Positions 44,523 to 52,521 are shown, counted from the first letter of the stretch. The stretch: DNA of 64,000 nt from Acidobacteriota bacterium (GCA_029861955.1 JAOTYK010000003.1:1-64000), one strand, 5' to 3'. Numbers and translations: made by a program. Notes: generated from the sequence alone by a model not told the origin.

Positions 44523-44614
44523 CTCCGCAATATATGCGTAGATTAGTTTGTCTTGTCGCCTTTGGCAAGTTAAATCCGCCTCAAATGCGGAGATTGGAGC
44601 TCTTATTCTCCGCA
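44523..44614 (-). promoter_or_regulatory. Two inverted-repeat operators upstream of the Fic gene
   Basis: Half-site TGCGGAG occurs four times: CTCCGCA-(5 nt)-TGCGTAG at 44523-44541, which overlaps the Fic ribosome site, and TGCGGAGA-(13 nt)-TCTCCGCA at 44586-44614, a perfect 8-bp inverted repeat. The spacing and the winged-helix tail of the Fic protein make it the likely ligand. Confidence 0.6.
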
Positions 44615-44913
44615 AAGAATTACAAATAGTTCCAGTCGTCCTGTCATCGTCGCCAAAACGCATGGCCCAAAAGCGGTGGCGTCTAAAGCGGGAGCGGGTG
44701 ACAGTCCGCAAAACTCCAGCACCCACGCGATGTACTCGGCCTAAGGTCTGAGTGTGCGGACCTCGGTGAGCAAACGGCTAGATAGCGAAACTCCGCCGAC
44801 TCAGGTGTCCACCTGGGTGTCCATAACCCTCGGACTGTAGAGCACTCCTCGTACTCCTCGTAAAAGGGAAAGGGCAACGAATCAAATAAAGATTGGTTCG
44901 CCGCCCTTCTCGA
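44615..44913. other. Intergenic stretch with one repeat-arm scrap
   Basis: Contains TCCGCAAAACTCCAGCACCC (44705), the piece that precedes the tRNA-like part in R1, R5 and R13, without the tRNA-like part. No gene is recognisable. Confidence 0.4.
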
Positions 44914-44973
44914 GAGTACTTAAAATCCCCCGGAACTTGCTCCTTCCGAGTTCGAATCTCGGCTCCGGCACCA
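44914..44973 (+). repeat. tRNA-Leu(TAA)-like 3' half, right of the Fic gene
   Basis: From the anticodon loop (CT-TAA-AA then TCCC), through a long variable arm, a perfect T arm CCGAG-TTCGAAT-CTCGG, to acceptor CTCCGGC and ACCA. The 5' half is missing. Long variable arm plus TAA anticodon point to tRNA-Leu. A -10-like TAGAAT (44991) follows. 44974-45177 holds no recognised gene. Confidence 0.6.
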
Positions 44974-45177
44974 ATGATTTCAGCAGGGTAGAATCGGTTA
45001 GGCCGAAGAGGTCAGTCGATTGTTCCGCTACTTCATGGACGAACTTGCGATTCTGTCTACTGTCGATCTTGGTGCACTGGCTATGGGGTGCAGCAACGAG
45101 GCCGAGTCGGGCCTTCAGCATGGAGCCGATGAAGCCAGGGCTTCGCTGGATGCACCCGGGGCGATTCTCGGCGTCCT

Positions 45178-45384
45178 CTACCCCCTCTGCACCGTTCGCG
45201 ATCCCGCGACTGCGGCCAGGACCAGCAAGGCCGCCAGGGTGCCGGGGTGGTCGAACAAACCCACCGCGGGCAGCGCCGTTGCGACGCCCAGCGAGGCGAC
45301 GACGACGAGTAGGGTAAAAGCTCGTAGCCCCTTACCCTCTACCACGGTACCGGCGGTCGTTCCTGTTGGGATTGCACTTGCCAT
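45178..45384 (-). CDS. Small two-helix membrane protein
   Basis: 68 residues from ATG 45384, 45 bp downstream of the LWSDA protease gene and on the same strand. Two hydrophobic segments: LRAFTLLVVVASLGVATALPAVGLF and TLAALLVLAAVAGSR. AGGTAATAGG precedes the ATG. No family recognised. The opposite strand also has a long open frame, but its composition is not protein-like. Co-transcription with the protease is likely. Confidence 0.5.
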   Translation of the reverse strand: MASAIPTGTTAGTVVEGKGLRAFTLLVVVASLGVATALPAVGLFDHPGTLAALLVLAAVAGSRTVQRG

Positions 45385-45429
45385 GGCCTATTACCTTGCT
45401 TCTCTTGTCCAGAGTCGGGTAACAGAGTT

Positions 45430-47121
45430 CTATTCCTGATCGACCCAGACGTTGACGGCGGCCGCCTCGGTGAGTGCGTCACTCCAGAGAATGGCGTCAC
45501 TCCACAGTACAGCGTCGCTCCACAGCACGGCGTCGCTCCACAGCACGGCGTCACTCCACAGCACCGCGTCGCTCCAGAGGATGGCGTCGCTCCACAGAAT
45601 CGCGTCGCTCCATAGAATCGCGTCGCTCCACAGCACCGCGTTGGTGCTGCTGTAGCCGCCGTCCCAGTCGTATTCCGCCGGCAGACCGTAGATGTAGAAA
45701 CTTCCGTCAGGTCTCTCCCGGACCGGACCCGCGTAAGACTCGGATCCGTCGAGATCACGGGCGATGTCGAGCCCGCCGTTGGCGAAGCCCTGCGCCGCGG
45801 AGTGCACCGCGTCGTAGGAATTGACCATTCCGGCGCCCTGCTGCAAAACGCTATAGCCCAGACCTCCCGCAGAGTCCTCGGCGCGGTGGGCGTTGGCCAT
45901 CAGCCGGTATTTAACCTCGTCCGGGGTCAACGTCGGCTCGCTCTGCAACAGCAACGCCGCAATACCGCTGACGATCGCCGTGGCCTGCGAGGTTCCCGAC
46001 ATCTGGTAGTGACTCTTGGTGTCGTGGAATTCCGGATGCGCCATCGCGATGGTGGACCAGCCGCGCTCCATCAGGCCGAGAATGTGACCACCCGGGGCCA
46101 CGAGATCGGGCTTGATGAAACCGGAGTGGGTCGGCCCGGTCGCCGAGAAGCTGGTCAGCAAGTCGTCGCTCGGATCGGTTGCGGTGTAGTTGTCTGACAT
46201 CGCGCCGACCGTGATGATGTACGGGACGTTGCCGGGAACGCCGATCGTCATCGGATCGGGTCCAGTGTTGCCCGCGGACGCCACGACCACGATGCCTTCC
46301 TGCCACAGGCGCATGACCGCCTGGGCTAGGGGATCGTCGCGATAGAACGACGAGGGCGTGGCACTGAACGAGAGGTTCGCCACGCGAATGTTGTGGGTGT
46401 CTTTGTTGGCGAGAATGTAGTCGAGACCATCGATGACGGACGCGTAGCTTCCCATGCCGTCCTTGTCGAATGCCTTGACCATGATCAGGTTGGCGTCCGG
46501 GGCCACCCCGTTGAACTTCCCGTCGGAATTGACGCCGCTGCTGACGGCAATACTGGCCACGTGAGTCCCGTGTCCGTTGTGGTCTTCCCAGGCGTTCTTT
46601 CCTTTTTGGCCCGTCGACACGTGCGCCTCGAGCAGCCGCATCGCGCCCGTCGTGTCCACGTCCAGATCCTTGAAGGGCCAGTGGCCGCTATCCACGACCG
46701 CGATCGTTACGCCGCTGCCGGTGATTCCCTCGGAGTGAAGAAGATCGGCGCCCACCTGTGTCGGAAAGATCGTGTCGACCGGGCTATCCTTGTCGGGTCC
46801 GCCCGAATCTGTGGAGCCGCCTTTGTCAGGTTTGCCGGCCGATTCCACCGCTTGATTCTCGTAGATTCGTTGGGTCGGATTCGACGATTGCAGACGAGCT
46901 CTCTGGCTCGGAGTCAAGTCTGCGACCACGGCGTTGATGATGCCCAGCTCGTGCGTGATTTCTCCGCCGACCGCGCGGACCTGTTCGGCCGCTTGGCTGC
47001 CCTGAACGATCAGCGACTGCGTCGAGATCGTCGATGTGTCTTTCTCCGACGGCGCGTCGACGAGTAGCAACGCGATCAGCGCGACGAAGAGGAAAAACAG
47101 GGTTGTTTTGAGAGTTCTCAT
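45430..47121 (-). CDS. Secreted S8 subtilisin-like protease with LWSDA repeat tail
   Basis: 563 residues; GGGAGA before ATG 47121; signal peptide about 1-25. An inhibitor-like propeptide covers about 25-115. Catalytic Asp in VTIAVVDSGHW (about 143), His in GHGTHVASIAV (about 183), Ser in MSGTSQATAIVSGIAALLL (about 376). The C-terminus contains nine tandem copies of [IV]LWSDA, then LTEAAAVNVWVDQE. Such tails occur at the end of S8 proteases in Acidobacteriota and relatives; they may mediate surface attachment or processing, which is inference. Confidence 0.93.
   Translation of the reverse strand: MRTLKTTLFFLFVALIALLLVDAPSEKDTSTISTQSLIVQGSQAAEQVRAVGGEITHELGIINAVVADLTPSQRARLQSSNPTQRIYENQAVESAGKPDKGGSTDSGGPDKDSPVDTIFPTQVGADLLHSEGITGSGVTIAVVDSGHWPFKDLDVDTTGAMRLLEAHVSTGQKGKNAWEDHNGHGTHVASIAVSSGVNSDGKFNGVAPDANLIMVKAFDKDGMGSYASVIDGLDYILANKDTHNIRVANLSFSATPSSFYRDDPLAQAVMRLWQEGIVVVASAGNTGPDPMTIGVPGNVPYIITVGAMSDNYTATDPSDDLLTSFSATGPTHSGFIKPDLVAPGGHILGLMERGWSTIAMAHPEFHDTKSHYQMSGTSQATAIVSGIAALLLQSEPTLTPDEVKYRLMANAHRAEDSAGGLGYSVLQQGAGMVNSYDAVHSAAQGFANGGLDIARDLDGSESYAGPVRERPDGSFYIYGLPAEYDWDGGYSSTNAVLWSDAILWSDAILWSDAILWSDAVLWSDAVLWSDAVLWSDAVLWSDAILWSDALTEAAAVNVWVDQE
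45476..45637 (-). repeat. Nine tandem 18-bp units coding [IV]LWSDA
   Basis: Units on the + strand start GCGTC(A/G)CTCCA and end CAC(G/C), ATG or ATC. Synonymous differences are few, and units differ mainly at the Ile/Val codon, so the array has expanded or been homogenised recently. Confidence 0.9.
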
Positions 47122-47413
47122 GTTCGATCTCCCGGCTCACGACGGATGGACGAAGTTTTCACTTCGCCTCTATGCATTGCAGGAAGCGTTCCAGAACGCG
47201 ATCAAACGCATTTCCTCACGTAATGTCAGAGATTCCCGGCCTTACTGCATTTTGGAGATCGGGACGCGGCTTCGTGTCGTGGTCACGAGATCGGTCGGAG
47301 TGTCGGATGATCGGTCATGTTGTCCGGGATATGGCCATTGGACTTGCCCGCGCACGAGGACTCGGCGCGATGCTAAACTCAGCCTAGACTGGCCGGGAAT
47401 CGGCACGTCTGCC

Positions 47414-47441
47414 GGGCCCCTAGCTCAGTTGGTTACAGTGC
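47414..47441 (+). repeat. tRNA 5'-end fragment
   Basis: GGGCCCCTAGCTCAGTTGGT then TACAGTGC: acceptor 5' strand, TAGCTCAG and the GG of a D-loop. It ends before the anticodon arm. The acceptor GGGCCC would pair with the GGGCCC of the repeat family's 3' ends, so this could be the matching 5' half. The rest of 47122-47472 has no recognised feature except GGAGG before the next gene. Confidence 0.5.
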
Positions 47442-47472
47442 AAAGGCTCTAAACTCGCGTGGAGGACTGACT

Positions 47473-48012
47473 GTGCTGTTAGCGCTTCTCTTGATGACAA
47501 ATCTGGCTGCCGGCGAGGTCGAGAACCCGCAGACGGCGTTCTACGAGCAGATCCAGGCGCTTTGCGGAGCTCGATTCGAGGGCCGATCGACGTTCCCGGA
47601 AGATCCCGGCGAGGCGTTCCGGGACAAGAAGTTGGTCGCGGTGGTCGAGACCTGCGGTGAGAAGGTCATCCGTATCCCGTTCCGGGTCGGCGAGGACACC
47701 TCTCGCACCTGGATCCTGACTCGCGTCGAGGATGGGCTTGAACTCAAGCACGACCATCGACACGCAGACGGGACGCCGGATGACGTCACGATGTACGGAG
47801 GAACTTCCGCCAGCGCGGGCACTGAGCTGTCGCAGTCGTTCCCGGCGGACGAACACACGGCCAAGTTGATCCCCGAGGCTCAAACTAACGAGTGGTTCCT
47901 GTCGCTGTCGGCGGACGGGAGCGAGTTGACCTACTACCTCGAGCGTCACGGCCAGCCGCGGTTTCGGGCGGTTCTTAAACGAACCGACGTTGCGGAGATT
48001 GACCGCCGGTGA
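47473..48012 (+). CDS. Secreted protein of unknown function
   Basis: 179 residues from GTG 47473 with GGAGG 7 nt upstream; short signal peptide MLLALLLMTNLAAG. The mature part has a conserved-looking motif IQALCGARFEGRSTFPED, LVAVVETCGEKVIRIPFRVGED (two cysteines likely paired), LELKHDHRHADGTPDDVTMYGG and FLSLSADGSELTYYLERHG. It looks like a single beta-barrel lipocalin-like or DUF-type domain; I do not recognise the family. It stands alone, convergent with the kinase operon. Confidence 0.65.
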   Translation: MLLALLLMTNLAAGEVENPQTAFYEQIQALCGARFEGRSTFPEDPGEAFRDKKLVAVVETCGEKVIRIPFRVGEDTSRTWILTRVEDGLELKHDHRHADGTPDDVTMYGGTSASAGTELSQSFPADEHTAKLIPEAQTNEWFLSLSADGSELTYYLERHGQPRFRAVLKRTDVAEIDRR

Positions 48013-48030
48013 AGCTTCCGCTCCGATCGT

Positions 48031-48558
48031 CTAGGCGTCGGCCTCGGGAGGGCGACGAGTCGCCTTGCGGGCCGCCATCGTGCGGCCGCCACCGGTCCGC
48101 TGTTTCTTGGCCATCAGTTCGGGGTCGGCGAACAGATAGGATTCGGCTCCGTTGGCATCGGTGATCAGCGCCGCAGCCGCATACCAGTACTCGACCTCCG
48201 CCGGTTGGTTCGGCTGATTCGGGTCGATGGCATCGTTGTCGGTGATCAGGACAGTCCCGTCGGTTTGAGGCGCCAGGGTGAGCACGCCGATATTGACGGA
48301 AGCAGTGCTGCCGCTCCACGATCCTACGAGGGCCGTTGAGATGATCTCGTTTTCGCTGTCAAGATAGTTTGGGGTGTTGAGGATGTAGATCCCGTACAGA
48401 GCGACCGTGTTCCCTTCGCTGGAGTCGCCGGGTTTCATCGTCAGCGTGTCCTCGTACTCGAGCGTCAAGTCCCCGATCGCAGTCCCGTCGAGCTTAACCA
48501 GTGCCGCTCTGGTGACGTTAACCTGTGAGAGATAGACATCCGTGTTGGTCGTTGGCAT
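48031..48558 (-). CDS. Kinase-operon small protein B (DPELMAKK tail)
   Basis: 175 residues, AGGAGA before the ATG. Paralogue of the adjacent protein A: shared NTDVY start, IGDLTLEYEDTLT, the GSWSGS block, VLITDND and a basic tail with ADPELMAKK, RTMAAR and RPPEA. The body is beta-rich and neutral to acidic, with no signal peptide, membrane segment or cysteine. The tail has several Thr next to Arg, which resembles kinase substrate sites. It starts 18 bp after protein A, third gene of a kinase operon. Possible kinase substrate or effector; no family recognised. Confidence 0.7.
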   Translation of the reverse strand: MPTTNTDVYLSQVNVTRAALVKLDGTAIGDLTLEYEDTLTMKPGDSSEGNTVALYGIYILNTPNYLDSENEIISTALVGSWSGSTASVNIGVLTLAPQTDGTVLITDNDAIDPNQPNQPAEVEYWYAAAALITDANGAESYLFADPELMAKKQRTGGGRTMAARKATRRPPEADA

Positions 48559-48576
48559 CTGGTTCTCCTTTGTGTT

Positions 48577-49044
48577 TTAGGCGCCTGCTTCCGGCGGCCG
48601 GGTCGATGCATCCCGTGCGGCCATCGTGCGGCTGCTGGTCTTCTTCTTTTTGGCCATCAATTCGGGGTCGGCGCAGTGGTAGGTCGTATTGCCGTTCTTC
48701 GTCGCGGATGCGGTGACGGAGTAGCCGTAGTCCTTGTCCGCGGCACCGCTGTCGTTGTCGGTGATCACGACCGTGCTGCCGACGGTCGCCAGGTTGAGTA
48801 CGCCGACGTTGGTGGTCGTGCCGGTCCACGAACCGACACTCGTCGTCTTTGCCCCGCTAACCCAGTTGAAAACTTCGACGCTGTACAGGGCGGGGGTCCC
48901 GCTGAAGCCGGTGCCGGCGTGCACCGTCAACGTGTCCTCAAAATCGAGCGTGACCTTGCCGATGGCGACGCCGGCTGCCGTCTGCAGTACGGCTTCGTTA
49001 CTGACGAGGTTGATGTAAACATCCGTGTTCTTCTTGGTTCCCAT
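48577..49044 (-). CDS. Kinase-operon small protein A (DPELMAKK tail)
   Basis: 155 residues, GGAGGG before the ATG, 18 bp after the kinase stop. Same architecture as protein B: NTDVYINLV start, IGKVTLDFEDTLTV, GSWTGTTTNVGVLNLA, VVITDND, then the tail ADPELMAKKKKTSSRTMAAR and DASTRPPEAGA. The duplicated gene, the equal 18-bp gaps and the tail conserved better than the body indicate that the tail is functional. Function unknown. Confidence 0.72.
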   Translation of the reverse strand: MGTKKNTDVYINLVSNEAVLQTAAGVAIGKVTLDFEDTLTVHAGTGFSGTPALYSVEVFNWVSGAKTTSVGSWTGTTTNVGVLNLATVGSTVVITDNDSGAADKDYGYSVTASATKNGNTTYHCADPELMAKKKKTSSRTMAARDASTRPPEAGA

Positions 49045-49062
49045 GCTACGCCCTCCAAGGCC

Positions 49063-51480
49063 CTAGGGTCGCGCCGCCGCCTCTTCATGAGATGGCGCTG
49101 CCACTCCATATTTTTCGAATAAGACCGTAAGTGCCCGGTGAGCGTAACCGAGTTGTGCGAGACGAGTCAAACACGTTCGTGCCTCGTCACGGCGATCCAA
49201 AGCGTCCAGAACCCAGAAACTCCCGCGCAGCGACGCAAACGAACCATCGTCATCATAGAGAGCGAGTGCACGTTCGAGAGCCGCTCGTGCCCCTACGACC
49301 TCATTCGCATTGTCGAGAATCTTTGCACGCAGTACGAGAGCCAAGGCAAGTTCGGTAGCCAGCGGCGTTCCCGGTTCGAGTGCCTCGTCATCCTGGTGTT
49401 CGGCGAGCCAACGTTGGGCAGCCTGCGCGTTACCGGATTCGAAGGCGGCACTCGCAAGCAATCGACGGGTTGCCAGCCGATCGCTAATCCAGGTGACGTT
49501 CGTCGGTTCGGCCGCCACCAACCGGTCCGCGAGTGCGTTGGCATCATTTAGGAGTCGAGTCCTATCCTCCGGAGAATCCTCCGCGACGAACTCGGCGTAG
49601 TGCTGCAAGGCGATGACAAGGCCACGAGTCCACTCTCCGTTTTCCGGATCGAGGTCGTGTAGCGCTCTGGAGATTTGTAGGTCTTCCCGGTATGCATCGC
49701 GGGCCGCCTCCATTCGACCCATCCAGACGTTGATACGTGCGACGTTTCCGAGCGTCACGGACAACGATCGCCGTGTCTGTGCATCGTCCGGTGACACGAA
49801 ACGGCGTCGCAAAGCAAGAGTTTCGTTTTGAAGCGCCAACGCCTGCGGAAGCTGTCCGCGATCTTGCTGCAAGAAAGTCAGCCAGGTCAACGTGTTGGCG
49901 AGGCTCTCCGCATAGTCACGATTGGCGGCATCGGACTCGACGAGCGAGCGCTTGATCTCGATCGCCCGTTCGAGTTGATTCATCGCATCGTCGCTGCGGT
50001 CGACGGCCTCGTTGACCGCGGCAACGTTCGTCAGCGCGTAGCCGAGTTCGAGGCGATTGGTCGGATCCGTCGGGTCCAGCTGATGAACAGCGGTCGCCAG
50101 TGCCAGATACTCCTCGAAAGCTTCGCGTGCCGGATCCAGTTCGTCCCGCTCCCAGTGGACACTGCCGACACCGAAGTGAGCGCCGCCGAGCTTAATCTTC
50201 CACGGCGCATTCGTCGGGTCGGTGACAACCAGCGACTGGTAGATGCGAACCGATTCGGAGTAGGCCGACAGCGCCCCGTCCAGGTCGCCGCCGGCGACCT
50301 GAACGGAACCGAGTTGCGACAGGGTCCGTGCGTAACGCTCGCGGTCGGCGGGTAACAGCGCATCGGTGTCGATGGCTGCGAAGTATTCGAGTGCCTCATC
50401 GCCGACCGACGACAGGACGTCCAGTCTGCCGACCGCCTCCAACTTCTCCCTCAGGTCGCCGATCATGAACTCGATAAGTTCGTCGGCCTGGCCGCGATGG
50501 AACTCGGCCTTGTCCCTTTCCCGGCGGACGTCCAGCGTGTACTTGATGCCGCCCACAAAGACGACGAGGGTCACAGCAGCGGCAACGAATCGTCGCAACC
50601 GTCGCGCCGGTTTGCCGCGGATCCAGCCCAGCCGTTCGAATGTCTCGATGGCGGTCGGTCGGCCGCTTTGCGCCGGTGTCTTCAACCGCTCGATCAGCTT
50701 CGTCAAATCGCCGTCGTCGGTATTCGTCCTCGCAGAGTCTCCGGTGGTCACCAGCCGGTGGAAGTCTGCGTGGGTCGTCAGCGGGTAGGCCCGCTCGCCG
50801 CAAAACATCTCGTGCAACAACAGGCCGAACGAAAACATGTCGCTTGGGGTGCCCGTGGCCTCGCCGCGCGCTTGTTCCGGACTCATGTACAGCGGAGTAC
50901 CCTCGGTGTGTTGGCCAGGCGTCCCCATCGACGTCACGGTCGCGTCGTTGTCGACCGGCGTCTTGGCGGCGACCGGTTCCGGCTCATCTGTCACGGCGAC
51001 GCCTGGGTCGACCGCATGGGCCAGACCGAAGTCAAGCACCCGAGCGCATCCGGTCGTGTCGATCATCACGTTCGACGGCTTGAGGTCACGGTGGACGATT
51101 CCCGCCCCGTGTGCAGCCACCAGTGCGTCGGCGATCTCCGCCGCCCATTGCAACTTCGTCTTGTCGGCAACGTCGTCCCGGAGCACGACGTTCAGCGGGC
51201 GGCCACGGATCAACTCCAGAACCAGGTAGTGGATGGCGCCGTCCTCGACGTAGTCGTAGATCCGGCAGATCGACGGGTGCTCGAGCTTCGATAGCGCCCG
51301 GGCCTCGCCAAGCAAACGTTGCCGGGCGTCGGCATGCATCTGCCGCTCGGGATGGATCGCCTTGAGGGCGACATCCCGCTGCAGCGTCTCGTCGCGGGCG
51401 ATGTAAACCTCGCCCATGCCGCCGGCACCGAGCGACTCGATGATGCGATAGTGCTGGATGCGATTCCCGACGATGCTCAT
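49063..51480 (-). CDS. Ser/Thr protein kinase with TPR domain, first gene of a three-gene operon
   Basis: 805 residues from ATG 51480 (MSIVGNRIQHYRIIESLGAGG); a reading from 51522 would start inside repeat R13. Kinase domain about 8-270: [36 protein letters not shown] (RD), RVLDFGLAHA, a longer loop with acidic and Thr-rich residues (PVDNDATVTSMGTPG) and GTPLYMSPEQAR. A membrane segment about 305-325 (RRFVAAAVTLVVFVGGIKYTL), then TPR-like helices to the end, including LVVTDPTNAPWKIKLGGAHFG. It is followed after 18 bp by protein A and B genes. Likely senses through the TPR part outside. Confidence 0.9.
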   Translation of the reverse strand: MSIVGNRIQHYRIIESLGAGGMGEVYIARDETLQRDVALKAIHPERQMHADARQRLLGEARALSKLEHPSICRIYDYVEDGAIHYLVLELIRGRPLNVVLRDDVADKTKLQWAAEIADALVAAHGAGIVHRDLKPSNVMIDTTGCARVLDFGLAHAVDPGVAVTDEPEPVAAKTPVDNDATVTSMGTPGQHTEGTPLYMSPEQARGEATGTPSDMFSFGLLLHEMFCGERAYPLTTHADFHRLVTTGDSARTNTDDGDLTKLIERLKTPAQSGRPTAIETFERLGWIRGKPARRLRRFVAAAVTLVVFVGGIKYTLDVRRERDKAEFHRGQADELIEFMIGDLREKLEAVGRLDVLSSVGDEALEYFAAIDTDALLPADRERYARTLSQLGSVQVAGGDLDGALSAYSESVRIYQSLVVTDPTNAPWKIKLGGAHFGVGSVHWERDELDPAREAFEEYLALATAVHQLDPTDPTNRLELGYALTNVAAVNEAVDRSDDAMNQLERAIEIKRSLVESDAANRDYAESLANTLTWLTFLQQDRGQLPQALALQNETLALRRRFVSPDDAQTRRSLSVTLGNVARINVWMGRMEAARDAYREDLQISRALHDLDPENGEWTRGLVIALQHYAEFVAEDSPEDRTRLLNDANALADRLVAAEPTNVTWISDRLATRRLLASAAFESGNAQAAQRWLAEHQDDEALEPGTPLATELALALVLRAKILDNANEVVGARAALERALALYDDDGSFASLRGSFWVLDALDRRDEARTCLTRLAQLGYAHRALTVLFEKYGVAAPSHEEAAARP

Positions 51481-51515
51481 GTCGGGGCAATCGTAACGCG
51501 TAAGGTGCCCGGAGA

Positions 51516-51665
51516 GTGACATCGGGTACGGAAAGCCTGCACTTCAGCGGACACCGAGGACGCCGCGAACAAAGGGACACCGCAAAACTCCAGCAACGAC
51601 GAACCGCTGAATCGGACTCATAATCCGCTGGTCCCAGGTTGGCTTCGCCGCGCCTCCGGCGTCGA
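51516..51665 (+). repeat. tRNA-derived repeat R13, right end lost
   Basis: Arm GTGACATCGGGTACGG (compare GTGACATTGAGGACGG in R10), CAAAACTCCAGCAACGACGA, then TCGGA-CTCATAA-TCCGC, TGGTC, CCAGG and the hairpin CGCCGC-GCCT-CCGGCG, breaking at GTCGA (51665). 51666-51848 holds nothing recognised except the next ribosome site. Confidence 0.68.
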
Positions 51666-51848
51666 TCTCTTCCTCCTGTCCACTTCATCGGCCAGACCCG
51701 AATCAAAACCCTGGCGAATCAGCAACGGGCTGGGGCCGATCCGGGCGCCGACCCTGAAGGTCCGGCCAACTTGCGTGCTGCGAAGCGAGGCACCACATTG
51801 GGCATATGCCGCCGCTGAACGCGGCGTCTTCACTTGGAGGGTACGATC

Positions 51849-52286
51849 ATGACCACCCCAACCGGTACTCCCGCCCCAACCAAACCGGCATCCGCCGTGG
51901 GAAACATGGTTGTTGCTCGTTTCCGCGACGGCAGGAGGGTCAAGGGAACGACCCAGGATTTTGCACCGACCAAAGCACGATTCCACATCCACCCTGACGG
52001 CGAGAGTTCAGCTGTCGAGATTCAGACCGAGGAACTGAAGGCCCTGTTCTTCGTCCGGACGTACGATGGCGACCCACACCACGACAACGTCTACAGCTTC
52101 GAGGATGTCAAGGGGCACGGGCGCAAGGCCACTGTAACGTTCTATGACGGCGAGACGATGTCCGGGTACACGATGGGTTACCACGCGGACAAGTCGGGCT
52201 TCTTCATGGTGCCGGTCGATGCGACGGGCAACAACTCACGGGTCTTCGTCGTCAACGCGGCAGTCAAAAACGTTGAGATGCAATAG
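51849..52286 (+). CDS. DUF6982-like conserved protein
   Basis: 145 residues from ATG 51849 with GGAGGG 7 nt upstream. After a Pro/Thr-rich start the body reads MVVARFRDGRRVKGTTQDF, then VEIQTEELKALFFVRTYDGD, then KATVTFYDGETMSGYTMGY and NNSRVFVVNAAVKNVEM: two repeated small beta units, as in the DUF6982 family as I remember it. No signal peptide or membrane segment. The family's function is unknown; PilZ-like or regulatory binding roles are guesses. Its end runs into an IS-A derivative. Confidence 0.65.
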   Translation: MTTPTGTPAPTKPASAVGNMVVARFRDGRRVKGTTQDFAPTKARFHIHPDGESSAVEIQTEELKALFFVRTYDGDPHHDNVYSFEDVKGHGRKATVTFYDGETMSGYTMGYHADKSGFFMVPVDATGNNSRVFVVNAAVKNVEMQ

Positions 52287-52457
52287 ACTCCACTCGACTA
52301 TCTTCGAGAAGAGAACCGCGTCCTGAAGGAGCAACTCGGGCGCAAGAGACTTCGGCTGATCGAACCGGATGAGCGTGCCGAATCGGCATCAAGAGCGTAG
52401 AGTGCTTTTGCTGTCACTCGTCGATTCCGCAGTGCCGGTCGGCCGAGTTCTTGGACA
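52281..52457 (+). mobile_element. IS-A internal-deletion derivative, opposite orientation
   Basis: Reads DYLREENRVLKEQLGRKRLRL directly joined to IEPDERAESASRA and a stop (transposase codons of about residues 25-45 fused to the C-terminal end), then the 3' terminus CGGCCGAGTTCTTGGACA ending at 52457. The 5' terminus is lost. The only IS-A piece on the + strand in this window. 52458-52521 holds nothing. Confidence 0.65.
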
Positions 52458-52521
52458 CTACGGGCAGCGTTTCAAAAACGCTCGAAACGTCAAGATCGCC
52501 GGCGCAGACCAGGCACCGCCC

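Noticed and set aside
45020-45439. 139-codon + frame at the small membrane protein locus
   Set aside because: Contains no domain, no ribosome site and overlaps the end of the protease; the minus-strand 68-residue frame has two clean membrane helices and a ribosome site.
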